Of a stretch of 64,000 nucleotides of DNA, positions 1 through 9,404 are shown in pieces (the stretch's first letter is position 1; the number at the start of each line of letters is the position of its first letter). The DNA is taken from the NCBI RefSeq assembly GCF_006094695.1, contig NZ_CP035103.1, positions 2,914,001 through 2,978,000 of the forward strand, in the 5' to 3' direction. Below the pieces are notes generated by a model, which searched no databases, was not told where the DNA came from, and worked only from the letters and a program-made list of their open reading frames with translations. The DNA is from Kocuria rosea. Lineage in GTDB: Bacteria > Actinomycetota > Actinomycetes > Actinomycetales > Micrococcaceae. The translations under genes and the position numbers were made by a program.

Positions 1-499
1 CCTGCAGCACCGAGAGGATGGCCTGGGCGAACATGCCGGCCCACTCGCGGGCCGCGTCGTCGTCGAGGCCCAGCTCCTCGACCGCCCACCGCCCGTAGCG
101 CTCCTCCACCCGGTCCCGCACCCGCCCCAGGTGCTCCCCGGCAAGCGCGGCCAGACCGGGGTCGCTCACCGCCCCGCCCCACGTGATGAGCAGCAGGCGG
201 GTGGTGGCGGGATCCGCGGCCAGCCGCTCCAGCAGTCCCACGACCCACGCCGCGGGGTCGGTGCCGGGCTCGTCCTCCGCGGCCGCGAGGACCCGGTCCA
301 GGGCCGCGCGGGCGGCCGCGGCCACGAGCTCCTGCTTGCTCGGGAAGTGGTTGTAGAGCGCCCCCGCGGACAGCCCCGTGGCGGCGATGATGCGGTGCAT
401 CGACGCCCCCTCGTAGCCGTGCTCGAGGAAGCACTCGCTGGCGGCCGCCACGATCTCGCGGCGGCGCTCGTCCTTGTACTGCTGGCTCACCCGGGGCAC
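1..499 (-). CDS. TetR-family transcriptional regulator (3' end cut off by the window)
   Basis: Reading the minus strand from GTG at 499 gives an N-terminal TetR helix-turn-helix: a helix with YKDERRREIVAAASECF, then GYEGASMHRIIAATGLSAGALYNHFPSKQEL, the classic recognition helix followed by the tyrosine-phenylalanine hinge. The rest is a helical ligand-binding region that runs off the window edge after about 166 residues. A second in-frame GTG at 490 is the alternative start; the upstream GAGGG suits either. It is divergent from the oxidoreductase at 584, and a perfect palindrome lies between them, so it probably represses that gene and itself. The ligand cannot be told. The family call is secure. 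Confidence 0.88.
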   Translation of the reverse strand, partial: MPRVSQQYKDERRREIVAAASECFLEHGYEGASMHRIIAATGLSAGALYNHFPSKQELVAAAARAALDRVLAAAEDEPGTDPAAWVVGLLERLAADPATTRLLLITWGGAVSDPGLAALAGEHLGRVRDRVEERYGRWAVEELGLDDDAAREWAGMFAQAILSVLQ

Positions 500-516
500 G
501 CCCTCAGCCTACGCCA

Positions 517-530
517 CGAACGGTCGTTCG
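517..530. promoter_or_regulatory. Palindromic operator between the TetR gene and the divergent oxidoreductase
   Basis: CGAACGGTCGTTCG is a perfect 6-bp inverted repeat around a GT centre. It lies 17 bp from the TetR start and about 40 bp upstream of a -10-like CAGAAT in front of the 584 start. TetR proteins usually bind such sites in the divergent spacer; that this one does so here is inference. Confidence 0.5.
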
Positions 531-583
531 ATCGGAGTCGGCGGACGGGGACCCGGCGCCGGGCGGCGTGGCAGAATGCGCCC

Positions 584-1678
584 ATGCCTGCCCAGACCCT
601 CAGCCCGTTCGTCGACGCCTCCCTCGACGCCGCCCACCTGGACGACCCCGGCACCGCGACCGGCCGCACGCTCGGATGGGGCGTGGTCAGCACCGCCGAC
701 ATCGCGGAGAAGGTGGTCCCGGACATCGCGGCGCTGCCCGACGCCCGGCTCGTGGCCGTGAGCTCGCGGGACCAGGACCGCGCCGAGGACTTCGCCCGCC
801 GGCACGGGGTGGAGCGGGCCTACGGCGGCACCGCCACGAGCACGGGACTGGACCGGCTCGCGGCCGACCCGGACGTGGAGATCGTCTACGTGGCCACCCC
901 GCACGGCTACCACCACCGGGACGTCTCGGCGCTGCTGCGGGCCGGCAAGCACGTGGTGTGCGAGAAGGCCCTCGCCATGACCGCGATGGAGGTCCGCGAC
1001 CTGTTCCGCCTGGCCCGCGAGCACGGCGTCTTCCTCATGGAGGCCGTCTGGACCCGCATGACCCCCGGCTTCCGCACCGCGATGCGCTGGGTCCGGGAGG
1101 GCCGGCTCGGCCGGGTCCGCTCGGTCGAAGGGTCCATCGGCACGCACCGGGCCCTGGACCCGGCCCACCGCCTGTTCCGCCGGGCCGACGGCGGCGGGGT
1201 GCTGCTGGACATGATGGTCTACCCCCTGACGTGGACCTCCGCGGTCCTGGGGGCCCCGGAGCGCTGGAGCGCCCGCGCGGAGCTCGGCGCCACGGACGTG
1301 GACCTGGACACCGCCCTGACCCTGGACTTCGGGCACGGCCGGGCGCACGTGAGCGGCACCCTGTCCGCCACGGTCCCCCACCAGGTGACGATCAGCGGCA
1401 CGGACGGCTGGCTGCGGGTGGACGGACGGATCAACTGCCCGACCACCCTGGTGCTGCAGACCGCCGAGGGCGCCCGCACGGGCGCCGCCCCCCTCGTGGA
1501 GCGCGTGGACGTGGCGGGCGCCGGATACGTGTTCGAGATGCGCGAGGCCACCCGCTGCGTGCAGCAGGGCCTGCTCGAGTCCCCCGTGATGCCGTGGGCC
1601 GACTCCCTCGAGCTCGTGGAGCTCTTCGACCGGGTGCGGGCGCAGATCGGCGTGCGGTATCCCCACGACGCCCGCTGA
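584..1678 (+). CDS. Gfo/Idh/MocA-family NAD(P)-dependent oxidoreductase
   Basis: This 364-residue protein has an N-terminal Rossmann domain (WGVVSTADIAEKVVPDI near residue 30) and the C-terminal alpha/beta substrate domain of the Gfo/Idh/MocA family. The stretch FLMEAVWTRMTPGF is typical of the dihydrodiol dehydrogenase-like branch. The usual EKP motif after the cofactor domain reads EKA (residues 127-129), so the proline is missing while the catalytic lysine remains. The start is the ATG at 584, since the open frame upstream of it overlaps the divergent TetR gene. The gene stands alone and is probably controlled by that TetR regulator. The substrate is unknown; a sugar or cyclic diol is likely from the family. 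Confidence 0.85.
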   Translation: MPAQTLSPFVDASLDAAHLDDPGTATGRTLGWGVVSTADIAEKVVPDIAALPDARLVAVSSRDQDRAEDFARRHGVERAYGGTATSTGLDRLAADPDVEIVYVATPHGYHHRDVSALLRAGKHVVCEKALAMTAMEVRDLFRLAREHGVFLMEAVWTRMTPGFRTAMRWVREGRLGRVRSVEGSIGTHRALDPAHRLFRRADGGGVLLDMMVYPLTWTSAVLGAPERWSARAELGATDVDLDTALTLDFGHGRAHVSGTLSATVPHQVTISGTDGWLRVDGRINCPTTLVLQTAEGARTGAAPLVERVDVAGAGYVFEMREATRCVQQGLLESPVMPWADSLELVELFDRVRAQIGVRYPHDAR

Positions 1679-1714
1679 GGGCGGTTCGCCCTGGGCGATG
1701 GGGGCCGGGACCCG

Positions 1715-1743
1715 TTGAAGACCGCGGGGAGCGGGATTATCAT
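1715..1743 (+). promoter_or_regulatory. Promoter of hsp20
   Basis: A -35 element TTGAAG (1715-1720) and a -10 element TATCAT (1738-1743) are separated by exactly 17 bp, a good fit to a vegetative sigma factor. Transcription would begin near 1750, at the edge of the HAIR-like operator. Confidence 0.6.
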
Positions 1744-1751
1744 GGTCAACA

Positions 1752-1772
1752 GTTGAGTTGATCGGACTCAAC
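1752..1772. promoter_or_regulatory. HAIR-like operator (HspR-associated inverted repeat)
   Basis: GTTGAGT, seven bases, ACTCAAC is a perfect 7-bp inverted repeat and matches the known actinobacterial HspR operator CTTGAGT-N7-ACTCAAG except for the outermost base pair. It covers the expected transcription start of hsp20. HspR with DnaK represses dnaK and clpB operons in Streptomyces and hsp20 (acr2) in Mycobacterium. No hspR gene lies in this window. Confidence 0.75.
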
Positions 1773-1816
1773 TAAATGTCGAAGACATTGCTCATATGGT
1801 TGAGGAGATGATTGAC

Positions 1817-2320
1817 GTGGCCACGATGTTCACCCCGTTCAACGATTTCGACCGGCTCGCCGCCTCGCTGTTCGCCCGGCAGGGCCTGCGCGAGATGCCC
1901 ATGGACCTGTACCGGGACGGCGACCAGTACATCCTCCGGGCGGACCTGCCCGGCATCGACCCGGAGAGCGTCGACGTCGACGTCGACGGCCAGCTGCTGA
2001 CGATCCGCGCGGAGCGGGAGCTGCCCGAGGTGCAGGACGTCCAGTGGATCACCCGGGAGCGGCAGAGCTCCTCGTTCGTCCGCCAGCTCAACCTGGGCCA
2101 GGGCATCGACATCCAGAACATCGCCGCGAACTACGACAACGGCGTGCTCACGGTCACGATCCCCGTCTCGGCGCAGGCCAAGCCGCGCAAGATCCAGGTG
2201 GTCTCCGGACAGGGCGAGCAGCAGGCCCTGGGCGAGGGCCGGGACGAGTCCGGCGACCGCGTGATCGGCGAGGGCGAGCTCGTCAACGGCGCCGGGTCCA
2301 CCCAGTCCACGGAGGGCTGA
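1817..2320 (+). CDS. hsp20: Hsp20/alpha-crystallin family small heat-shock protein
   Basis: An ATP-independent holdase chaperone of about 167 residues. It begins ATMFTPFNDFDRLAASLF and then carries the alpha-crystallin domain: PMDLYRDGDQYILRADLPG, VDVDVDGQLLTIRAER, and the closing beta strands with GVLTVTIPV. The acidic C-terminal tail is unusually long. GTG at 1817 is preferred because GAGGAG (1802-1807) lies nine bases before it; the ATGs at 1796 and 1808 sit before or directly against that ribosome-binding site. It is a single gene with its own promoter and a HAIR-type operator, so heat-inducible control by HspR is likely. Confidence 0.92.
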   Translation: MATMFTPFNDFDRLAASLFARQGLREMPMDLYRDGDQYILRADLPGIDPESVDVDVDGQLLTIRAERELPEVQDVQWITRERQSSSFVRQLNLGQGIDIQNIAANYDNGVLTVTIPVSAQAKPRKIQVVSGQGEQQALGEGRDESGDRVIGEGELVNGAGSTQSTEG

Positions 2321-2368
2321 GCCCGGCCCCCGGCACCGGCACGCCCCCGGGCGGGGCCCCACGGCCAC

Positions 2369-2396
2369 GGGCCCGTTCCCCGCGGGGAACGGGCCC
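2369..2396 (+). terminator. Terminator after hsp20
   Basis: A 13-bp perfect stem (GGGCCCGTTCCCC and its complement) with a two-base loop stands about 50 bp after the hsp20 stop. No T-run follows, which is usual for actinobacterial hairpin terminators. Confidence 0.65.
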
Positions 2397-2530
2397 GCCG
2401 CCGTGCCCGGGCCGCCCGCGGCCTCCGGCCGGACGGCGGGCCCGGCCAGCGGGCGGGGCGCCGCCTCGGGTATCTTGGCACCAGGAAGCACCACCACCGA
2501 TCCGACGACATCCTGGGAGACAGCCCGCAC

Positions 2531-4753
2531 ATGGCCAAGATCATCTACACCCGCACCGACGAGGCGCCCCTGCTCGCCACCTACTCCTTCAAGCCGATCA
2601 TCGAGGCCTACGCCTCGACCGCCGGCGTCGAGGTGGAGACCCGCGACATCTCCCTGGCCGGGCGCATCATCGCCGCGTTCGGCGACCGCCTCCCCGCGGA
2701 GCAGCGGGTGGACGACGCCCTCGCCGAGCTGGGCGAGCTGGCCAAGAAGCCCGAGGCCAACATCATCAAGCTGCCCAACATCTCCGCCTCCGTCCCGCAG
2801 CTGAAGGCCGCGGTCAAGGAGCTGCAGGAGCAGGGCGTCGCCCTCCCCGACTACCCGGACGAGCCCCGCACCGAGGAGGAGAAGGAGACCCGGGCCCGCT
2901 ACGACAAGATCAAGGGCTCCGCCGTCAACCCGGTGCTGCGCGAGGGCAACTCGGACCGCCGCGCCCCCGCCTCGGTCAAGAACTACGTCCGCAAGAACCC
3001 GCACCGCATGGGCGAGTGGACGGCGGAGTCGAGGACGAACGTCGCCACGATGGGCGCCGACGACTTCCGGGACAACGAGAAGTCCGTGGTCATGGACGGC
3101 GACGACACCCTGACGATCCGCCTGGTGGCCGAGGACGGGAGCACCACGGTGCTCAAGGAGTCCGTCCCCGTGCTGGCCGGCGAGGTCGTCGACGGCACCG
3201 TGATGCGGGCCGCCGCCCTGGACGCGTTCCTCGCGGAGCAGGTCGAGCGCGCCAAGCGGGAGGACGTCCTGCTCTCGGTGCACCTGAAGGCCACCATGAT
3301 GAAGGTCTCCGACCCGATCATCTTCGGCCACGTCATCGAGGCGTTCTTCCCGGAGCTCTTCGCCGCCCACGGCGCGGCCCTGGAGAAGGCGGGTCTCTCC
3401 CCCGCCAACGGGCTCGCGGCGATCCTCAACGGCCTCGACGCCCTGCCCGCCGACGTGCGCGACGACGTGCGGGCCGCGATCGACAAGGGCCTCGCCGAGG
3501 GCCCGAAGCTCGCCATGGTGAACTCCGACAAGGGCATCACGAACCTGCACGTGCCCTCCGACGTCATCGTCGACGCGTCGATGCCGGCCATGATCCGCAC
3601 CTCCGGGCACATGTGGGGTCCCGAGGGCGAGGAGGCGGACACCCTCGCGGTGCTGCCGGACAGCTCCTACGCCGGGGTCTACCAGGTGGTCATCGACGAC
3701 TGCCGCGCCCACGGCGCGTTCGATCCGACCACCATGGGCTCCGTGCCCAACGTCGGCCTCATGGCGATGAAGGCGGAGGAGTACGGCTCCCACGACAAGA
3801 CCTTCGAGATCCCCGTGCAGGGCACCGTCCAGGTCGTCGACTCCTCCGGCGCCGTGCTCATCGAGCACGAGGTCTCCCCCGGGGACATCTGGCGGGCGTG
3901 CCAGACGAAGGACGTCGCGATCCGCGACTGGGTCAAGCTCGCCGTGACCCGCGCGCGGGCCTCCGCGACGCCGGCCGTGTTCTGGCTGGACCGCACCCGC
4001 GCCCACGACACCAACCTCATCGCGAAGGTCGAGCAGTACCTGACCGAGCACGACACCGAGGGCCTGCAGATCGAGATCATGTCCCCCGAGGAGGCCACCG
4101 CGTTCTCGATCGAGCGGATCCGCCGCGGCGAGGACACCATCTCGGTCACCGGCAACGTGCTGCGCGACTACCTGACGGACCTGTTCCCGATTCTCGAGCT
4201 GGGCACCTCCGCGAAGATGCTCTCGGTGGTCCCGCTCATCAACGGCGGCGGGCTCTTCGAGACCGGCGCCGGCGGGTCCGCGCCGAAGCACGTCCAGCAG
4301 CTGGTGGAGGAGAACCACCTGCGCTGGGACAGCCTCGGGGAGTTCCTCGCCCTCGCCGCGAGCCTCGACCACCTGGCGACCACGGCCGACAACGAGCGCG
4401 CCCGGATCCTCGGTGAGACCCTCGACCGGGCCACGGGCACGTTCCTCGAGGAGAACAAGTCCCCGAGCCGGAAGGCCGGCGAGATCGACAACCGCGGCAG
4501 CCACTTCTACCTGGCCCTGTACTGGGCCCAGGAGCTGGCCCGCCAGGACGAGGACGCCGAGCTGGCGCAGGCCTTCGCCTCCGTGGCGGAGCAGCTGGCG
4601 GCCAACGAGGACGCGATCAACGAGGAGCTGCTCTCCGTGCAGGGCCGTCCCGCCGACATCGGCGGCTACTACCGCCCGGACGACGCCAAGACGTTCTCGG
4701 TGATGCGCCCCTCGGAGACCTTCAACCGGGTCCTCTCCTCGCTCAGCGCGTGA
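2531..4753 (+). CDS. icd: NADP-dependent isocitrate dehydrogenase, monomeric type
   Basis: TCA-cycle enzyme that oxidises isocitrate to 2-oxoglutarate with NADP. The 740-residue length and full-length character fit the monomeric IDH family (as in Corynebacterium and Azotobacter), not the shorter dimeric enzyme. It begins [20 protein letters not shown], and recognisable family blocks include [32 protein letters not shown] and the C-terminal [19 protein letters not shown]. The ATG at 2531 follows CTGGGAGA with good spacing. It is a single-gene unit, ending in GC-rich repeats and a large palindrome shared with the convergent purH. Confidence 0.97.
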   Translation: MAKIIYTRTDEAPLLATYSFKPIIEAYASTAGVEVETRDISLAGRIIAAFGDRLPAEQRVDDALAELGELAKKPEANIIKLPNISASVPQLKAAVKELQEQGVALPDYPDEPRTEEEKETRARYDKIKGSAVNPVLREGNSDRRAPASVKNYVRKNPHRMGEWTAESRTNVATMGADDFRDNEKSVVMDGDDTLTIRLVAEDGSTTVLKESVPVLAGEVVDGTVMRAAALDAFLAEQVERAKREDVLLSVHLKATMMKVSDPIIFGHVIEAFFPELFAAHGAALEKAGLSPANGLAAILNGLDALPADVRDDVRAAIDKGLAEGPKLAMVNSDKGITNLHVPSDVIVDASMPAMIRTSGHMWGPEGEEADTLAVLPDSSYAGVYQVVIDDCRAHGAFDPTTMGSVPNVGLMAMKAEEYGSHDKTFEIPVQGTVQVVDSSGAVLIEHEVSPGDIWRACQTKDVAIRDWVKLAVTRARASATPAVFWLDRTRAHDTNLIAKVEQYLTEHDTEGLQIEIMSPEEATAFSIERIRRGEDTISVTGNVLRDYLTDLFPILELGTSAKMLSVVPLINGGGLFETGAGGSAPKHVQQLVEENHLRWDSLGEFLALAASLDHLATTADNERARILGETLDRATGTFLEENKSPSRKAGEIDNRGSHFYLALYWAQELARQDEDAELAQAFASVAEQLAANEDAINEELLSVQGRPADIGGYYRPDDAKTFSVMRPSETFNRVLSSLSA

Positions 4754-4800
4754 GCTGAGCGCGTGAGCTGAGCGCCTGAGCGGAGCGCCTGAGCGGAGCG
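4748..4800. repeat. Short GC-rich tandem repeat at the 3' end of icd
   Basis: Four imperfect copies of a 13-base unit of the type GTGAGCTGAGCGC or CTGAGCGGAGCGC run from the last icd codons into the spacer. The copies differ by one or two bases each, which suggests local slippage. No function is evident. Confidence 0.6.
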
Positions 4801-4834
4801 CGCGGGCCGACCGCGCGCTCCGGCACGGGCAGCA

Positions 4835-4884
4835 CGCACGGCAGCGGCCGCACTCCCCGCGGGGAGTGCGGCCGCTGCCGTGCG
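4835..4884. terminator. Bidirectional terminator between icd and purH
   Basis: A perfect 24-bp arm on each side of a two-base centre makes a 50-bp palindrome between the convergent icd and purH genes. It starts CGCACGGCAGCGGCC and ends with the complement. One long stem could stop transcription from both sides. Confidence 0.75.
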
Positions 4885-4909
4885 CGGGGCATGCCGCCCG
4901 GGAGACGGC

Positions 4910-6520
4910 TCAGTGGAAGAAGTGCCGGGCCCCGGTGAAGTACATCGTCACGCCGGCGGCCTCGGCCGCGGCCACGACCTCCTCGTCCCGGATCGAGCCG
5001 CCGGGCTGGACCACGGCGCGCACGCCGGCGTCGAGGAGCACCTGGAGGCCGTCCGCGAACGGGAAGAACGCGTCCGAGGCCGCCACGGCGCCGCGCGCGC
5101 GCTCGGCGCCGTCCTCGCCCAGGGCGTTGGCCCGCTCCACGGAGAGCTTGCAGGAGTCCACCCGGTTGACCTGGCCCATGCCGATGCCCACGGACGCGCC
5201 GCGGTCGGCGAGCAGGATCGCGTTGGACTTCACCGCCCGCAGCGACGTCCACGCGAAGGCGAGGTCGGCGAGCGTCCGCTCGTCCGCCGGCTCCCCCGCG
5301 GCCAGCGTCCAGCCGGCGGGGTCGTCGCCCGCCGCGTCGAGCCGGTCCGAGACCTGCAGCAGCGCGCCGCCGGAGATCTGCCGGTACTCGAGGACGTCCC
5401 GCTCGAAGCCCTCGGGCAGCTCGAGCAGACGGATGTTCTTCTTGGCCTGCAGGATCTCCAGGGCCGCCGGCTCGAAGCCGGGGGCCACGACGACCTCGGT
5501 GAAGATGTCCTGCACGGTCTCGGCCATCGCCCGGGTCACGGTCCGGTTCGCGGCGATGACCCCGCCGTAGGCGGAGAGCGGGTCGCACGCGTGGGCCTTG
5601 CGGTGGGCGTCGGCGATCGGGTCCTCGGCGCGGGGGGTGGCCACGGCCAGCCCGCAGGGGTTGTTGTGCTTGACCACGGCCACGGCCGGCTCGTCGAAGT
5701 CGTAGGCGGCGCGCAGCGCGGCGTCGGCGTCCACGTAGTTGTTGTAGGACATCTCCTTGCCGTGCAGCTGGTCGGCCTGGGCGATGCCGGGGGACGCGGC
5801 CTCGTCCACGTAGAGCGCCCCCTTCTGGTGGGGGTTCTCGCCGTAGCGCAGGGAGGCCGAGCGCTGCAGGGCCAGGCCGGCGTAGGGCGGCCAGAAGTTG
5901 GCGTCCTCGTCCTGCTCGAACTGCTGGGCCGTCCAGGTGGCCACCGCGGTGTCGTAGGCGGCGGTGTGCGCGAACGCCGCGGCGGCCAGCCGGCGGCGTG
6001 CCCGCAGGTCGAAGCCGCCCGAGGCCGCCGCCTCCACGACCGCGTCGTAGGAGGACGGGTCCACGACCACGGACACGGCCGCGTGGTTCTTCGCAGCGGC
6101 CCGGACCATGGAGGGGCCGCCGATGTCGATCTGCTCGACGACCTCGTCCTGGCCCGCGCCGGAGCGCACGGTGTCCACGAACGGGTAGAGGTTCACGACC
6201 ACGAGGTCGAACGGCTCGATCTCCAGCTCGGCGAGCTGGTCCATGTGGTCCTGCTTCCGGCGGTCCGCGAGGATGCCCGCGTGCACCCGCGGGTGCAGGG
6301 TCTTGACCCGCCCCTCCAGGCACTCCTGGAACCCGGTGACCTCCGCGACCTCCGTCACCGGCACGCCCAGGTCGGCGATGCGCCGTGCGGTCGAACCGGT
6401 GGACACGATCGCGACGCCGGCCCGGTGCAGCCCCGTGGCGAGACCCTCCAGCCCGGTCTTGTCGTAGACGGACACCAGCGCCCTCTTGAGGGGCACGCGG
6501 TCAAGCTGGGTGGGGCTCAC
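4910..6520 (-). CDS. purH: Bifunctional AICAR formyltransferase / IMP cyclohydrolase
   Basis: Catalyses the last two steps of purine synthesis: formylation of AICAR with 10-formyl-THF and closure to IMP. The 536-residue protein has the N-terminal MGS-like cyclohydrolase domain ([41 protein letters not shown]) and the C-terminal transformylase domain. [11 protein letters not shown] carries the transformylase histidine, and MGQVNRVDS is also conserved. The C-terminus [10 protein letters not shown] is typical. It lies 79 bp downstream of purN on the same strand, so the two are probably cotranscribed; the order perM-purN-purH is widely conserved in actinobacteria. Confidence 0.98.
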   Translation of the reverse strand: MSPTQLDRVPLKRALVSVYDKTGLEGLATGLHRAGVAIVSTGSTARRIADLGVPVTEVAEVTGFQECLEGRVKTLHPRVHAGILADRRKQDHMDQLAELEIEPFDLVVVNLYPFVDTVRSGAGQDEVVEQIDIGGPSMVRAAAKNHAAVSVVVDPSSYDAVVEAAASGGFDLRARRRLAAAAFAHTAAYDTAVATWTAQQFEQDEDANFWPPYAGLALQRSASLRYGENPHQKGALYVDEAASPGIAQADQLHGKEMSYNNYVDADAALRAAYDFDEPAVAVVKHNNPCGLAVATPRAEDPIADAHRKAHACDPLSAYGGVIAANRTVTRAMAETVQDIFTEVVVAPGFEPAALEILQAKKNIRLLELPEGFERDVLEYRQISGGALLQVSDRLDAAGDDPAGWTLAAGEPADERTLADLAFAWTSLRAVKSNAILLADRGASVGIGMGQVNRVDSCKLSVERANALGEDGAERARGAVAASDAFFPFADGLQVLLDAGVRAVVQPGGSIRDEEVVAAAEAAGVTMYFTGARHFFH

Positions 6521-6599
6521 AGGTTCTCCAAGCGTTCGAGGTCTGGGGTTGCCGGCGGGATCCGCCGGGAACCATTTTACGGACCCTCGCCGGGCCTGC

Positions 6600-7181
6600 T
6601 CACCGGGCGTCGTGCAGGGCTCCCTGCCGGGCCGCCGCGCCGAGCGTGCGCACGAGCAGCTCGCGCTCGGCGGCCTTGATCCGCTCGTGCAGCTGCGCCT
6701 CGGTGTCCCCCTCCTCCACGGGCACCGCCGCCTGCGCCAGGATCGGACCGGCGTCGACGTCGGCCACGACCTCGTGGACGGTGACGCCGGTGACCTTCAC
6801 CCCGTGCGCGAGGGCGTCCCGCACCGCGTGCGCCCCCGGGAAGGACGGCAGCAGCGAGGGGTGGGTGTTGACGATGCGCCCCGCGAACGCCTCGACGAAC
6901 TCGGCGTCCACGATCCGCATGAACCCCGCGAAGACGATCCGGTCGGGCTCCCGGGCGGCCACCGCCTCCTGCAGGGCACGGTTCCACCGCGTCCGGTCGG
7001 GGTGGTCGCCGGGCCGGACGAGGAACGTCTCGACGCCGGCCTCCCGGGCCCGCTCCAGGCCGGTGCAGGGCTTGTCCGCGCCCACGGCGGCGATCTCGAC
7101 GTCGATCCGGCCCTCCCGGACGGCGTCGAGGACCGCCTGCAGATTGGTGCCGGAGCCGGAGACCATGACCACGATGCGCAT
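6600..7181 (-). CDS. purN: Phosphoribosylglycinamide formyltransferase (GAR transformylase)
   Basis: Folate-dependent third step of purine synthesis: 10-formyl-THF donates a formyl group to GAR. The 193-residue protein starts [20 protein letters not shown], the phosphoribose-binding start of PurN. It keeps VFAGFMRIV, the catalytic block [18 protein letters not shown] (asparagine and histidine), and the late aspartate in [18 protein letters not shown]. The open frame extends far upstream, but the ATG at 7181 matches the family N-terminus. It sits upstream of purH and next to the divergent small membrane protein gene at 7242. Confidence 0.96.
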   Translation of the reverse strand: MRIVVMVSGSGTNLQAVLDAVREGRIDVEIAAVGADKPCTGLERAREAGVETFLVRPGDHPDRTRWNRALQEAVAAREPDRIVFAGFMRIVDAEFVEAFAGRIVNTHPSLLPSFPGAHAVRDALAHGVKVTGVTVHEVVADVDAGPILAQAAVPVEEGDTEAQLHERIKAAERELLVRTLGAAARQGALHDAR

Positions 7182-7241
7182 GCCCCCGAGTCTAGTCGGG
7201 CGGGCGGGGAGGGGCCCCCGGGGTGCCCTAGAGTGAAGGGC

Positions 7242-7748
7242 ATGACCCCTCCCCGCCCGACCCCCGAGGCAGCCCCCGCGGACGCACGACGCGCCGCCGC
7301 GACCCGCACGGCAGGGGGCGCGCTGGTGTGCGCGGCGGTCGCCCTGGTGCTCGTCGGCTCCGCCCTGTGGCCGACCGTGGCCGGGGTCGTGCTGGCCGTC
7401 CTCGGGATCGGGCTGGGCGTCGCGGCGCTCGTGCGCTCCCGCGGGACCGGCACGCGCCGGCTGCTGGTGCTGAGCGCGGTCGCCGCGATCGTGCTGGGCG
7501 CGCTGAGCCTGCTCACCGGCGGGGCCCGTCTGGCCCTGTGGCCGGTGGCCGAGGCCTACCAGGAGTGCGTCGCCGGCACCCTCACCCTCTCCGGGGCGGC
7601 GCAGTGCCAGCAGGAGCTCGAGGACGGGATCTGGAGCTATCTCTCCGGCGGCCCGGCGGCGCCGGCGTCGGAGGACGCCGCGGGTGCCTCGGCCGCGTCC
7701 ACGTCGAACGCCTCCGCGGACCCGGTCTCCGCCACGGCCGGCCCCTGA
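7242..7748 (+). CDS. Small membrane protein of unknown function
   Basis: A 168-residue protein with an ATG at 7242 behind GAAGGG. It has a proline-rich cytoplasmic start and about three hydrophobic helices (residues about 25-45, 47-65 and 77-95). A short extracytoplasmic part carries two cysteines (YQECVAGTLTLSGAAQCQQEL), and the tail is rich in alanine and serine. The cysteine pair may form a disulfide outside the membrane. It resembles the many short DUF4190-like actinobacterial membrane proteins, but I assign no family. Its last 112 bases overlap the 3' end of the convergent perM-like gene, so one of the two C-termini may be shorter in reality. Confidence 0.65.
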   Translation: MTPPRPTPEAAPADARRAAATRTAGGALVCAAVALVLVGSALWPTVAGVVLAVLGIGLGVAALVRSRGTGTRRLLVLSAVAAIVLGALSLLTGGARLALWPVAEAYQECVAGTLTLSGAAQCQQELEDGIWSYLSGGPAAPASEDAAGASAASTSNASADPVSATAGP

Positions 7749-9289
7749 GCCGCCCACGGGCCCGCGTCCCGGTGCCCGTCCGCGGTGCTGCGGCCGGTCC
7801 TGGGCCCGTCCGCGCCGTGCCCCTCGGTCCCGTGCTGGTCGGCCCCGTGCCCGCGTGCGGGCCGCGGCCTCCGCCGGCCGGCCGAGCGCATGGCGCGCCG
7901 GGCCGCGGTCTCCTCCCGGCGCCGCCGGCGCGCCGCCCGCCGGCCGGCCGGCGTCCGGTCCTCGCCGTCCTCGCCGCCGCGGGGCGGCGCGAACGGCGGC
8001 TCGTGCTCGAGCCACGGTCCCAGCACACAGCCGACCGCCGCCCCGACGGCCACCTCGGCGCCGAACAGCAGCAGCACGGCGGGACCGTCCGGTCCCACGT
8101 CCGTGAGCCGCCCGAGCCCCAGCGAGCCGTGCGCGAGCCAGCTCAGCAGCATCACCAGCACGCCGGCGACGGCGCCCACGAAGACCCCGGTCAGCAGCGT
8201 CGAGAGCGGGTACGTGATCCAGCGCGCGGGCAGCCGCAGCGCCATCCAGTCGTCCAGGTGGTTCTCCCCCTCGCGCAGGAACCACCAGCCGGCGAGGACG
8301 CCGGCCAGGACCGGCAGCACGACCACCACGAGCGCCCAGGCCGGGAGCTCGGCGGGCGGCAGCGCGGCGAGCGCCGGGAGCAGCGGCACGGGCCCGGCCT
8401 CGGTGCCCAGCGGAGAGGCGTGCGTGCCGGAGCCGAGCTCGAAGCCCGCGCCCGTGGCCCAGGCCAGGGCGTAGACCGCGAGGTTGGGCAGGTAGCCGAG
8501 CTGGAGTCCCGTCAGCGCGGTGTCCCCCGGCACGCCGGTGCCCAGCCGCTGGTAGACGCCCACCACGTCGTTCCAGTTCCAGAACAGGGCGGCGGCCAGC
8601 AGGGCGGCCCCGGCCCCGACCCCGGCCACGGCCGCGACGAAGCCGGCGCGCAGCACCGCCCACACGTAGGACCCGGCCCAGCGGGAGTACTGGCTCGTGC
8701 GCTCGACCCACGCGGCGGCGTTGACGCCGATCAGTCCCGGCAGCGACCGGGAGGCCCGGTACGCGCCCACGAAGCCGCCCAGGGCCACGGGGACGAGCGG
8801 GAAGACGGCGGCCGCGGCCGGGCTCGCCGAGACCTCCCCTCCGCTGAAGAGCAGCGCGGCGGCGGCGCCGAACGCGGAGTAGGCGGCCAGTCCGCTGAGG
8901 TACGGCTGCCAGAACTGGCCCTCCCAGCAGGCGCGGGCCAGCCGTCTCCCGGCGTGCCAGGAGAGGGCGAACGGCACCAGGGTGAGCCCGAGCGGGACGA
9001 GGTTGAGCGTCCCGGTGGTCGCGGGCAGCCCTGCGCCCGGGTCCAGGGCCACCTGGAGCGGGGTGAGGTGGGCGAGCAGCCACACGTGACCGGAGAGCAC
9101 GAACCCGCCGGTCAGGCCGAGGGTGTCGAAGCCGTCGGCGAGCCACACCATGAGGACGGTCAGCAGGACCAGCAGGTAGGACACCACGGCCACGGAGCCG
9201 AGTTCCAGCACGCCCTGCAGCCACAGCGGCATGGGCACACCCCGGCGGTCCGGGCGTGCAGCGGGGGAGGACAGGCCTTGGGAGTTCAT
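7637..9289 (-). CDS. perM: PerM-like multi-pass membrane protein (DUF6350)
   Basis: A roughly 550-residue integral membrane protein with about ten hydrophobic segments, for example VVSYLLVLLTVLMVWLADGF, PLGLTLVPFALSWHAGRRLA and AVAGVLVMLLSWLAHG. A charged arginine-rich tail follows from about residue 430. The region before LARACWEGQFW and the position next to purN and purH match the DUF6350 family. Its Mycobacterium tuberculosis member, PerM (Rv0955 beside purN Rv0956 and purH Rv0957), supports cell division under stress. The start is the ATG at 9289 (MNSQGLSS), behind GGGAGG with 10-base spacing. The disordered C-terminus overlaps the convergent gene at 7242-7748. Confidence 0.8.
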   Translation of the reverse strand: MNSQGLSSPAARPDRRGVPMPLWLQGVLELGSVAVVSYLLVLLTVLMVWLADGFDTLGLTGGFVLSGHVWLLAHLTPLQVALDPGAGLPATTGTLNLVPLGLTLVPFALSWHAGRRLARACWEGQFWQPYLSGLAAYSAFGAAAALLFSGGEVSASPAAAAVFPLVPVALGGFVGAYRASRSLPGLIGVNAAAWVERTSQYSRWAGSYVWAVLRAGFVAAVAGVGAGAALLAAALFWNWNDVVGVYQRLGTGVPGDTALTGLQLGYLPNLAVYALAWATGAGFELGSGTHASPLGTEAGPVPLLPALAALPPAELPAWALVVVVLPVLAGVLAGWWFLREGENHLDDWMALRLPARWITYPLSTLLTGVFVGAVAGVLVMLLSWLAHGSLGLGRLTDVGPDGPAVLLLFGAEVAVGAAVGCVLGPWLEHEPPFAPPRGGEDGEDRTPAGRRAARRRRREETAARRAMRSAGRRRPRPARGHGADQHGTEGHGADGPRTGRSTADGHRDAGPWAAQGPAVAETGSAEAFDVDAAEAPAASSDAGAAGPPER

Positions 9290-9404
9290 CACCGACCATC
9301 CTCCCACGCCCGGGCGGCACCCCGGCCGAGGCTTCACGGCGCCTTCACCGGCGGGCCACGCCCCGCTCGCCGTCCGGTCGCCCGGCCCCGGCAGGCTCGG
9401 GAGC

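Noticed and set aside
1772..4504. Minus-strand open frame opposite hsp20 and icd
   Set aside because: Its translation is repetitive and histidine-, glycine- and valine-rich, typical of the antisense of GC-rich coding DNA, and it overlaps two well-supported genes.
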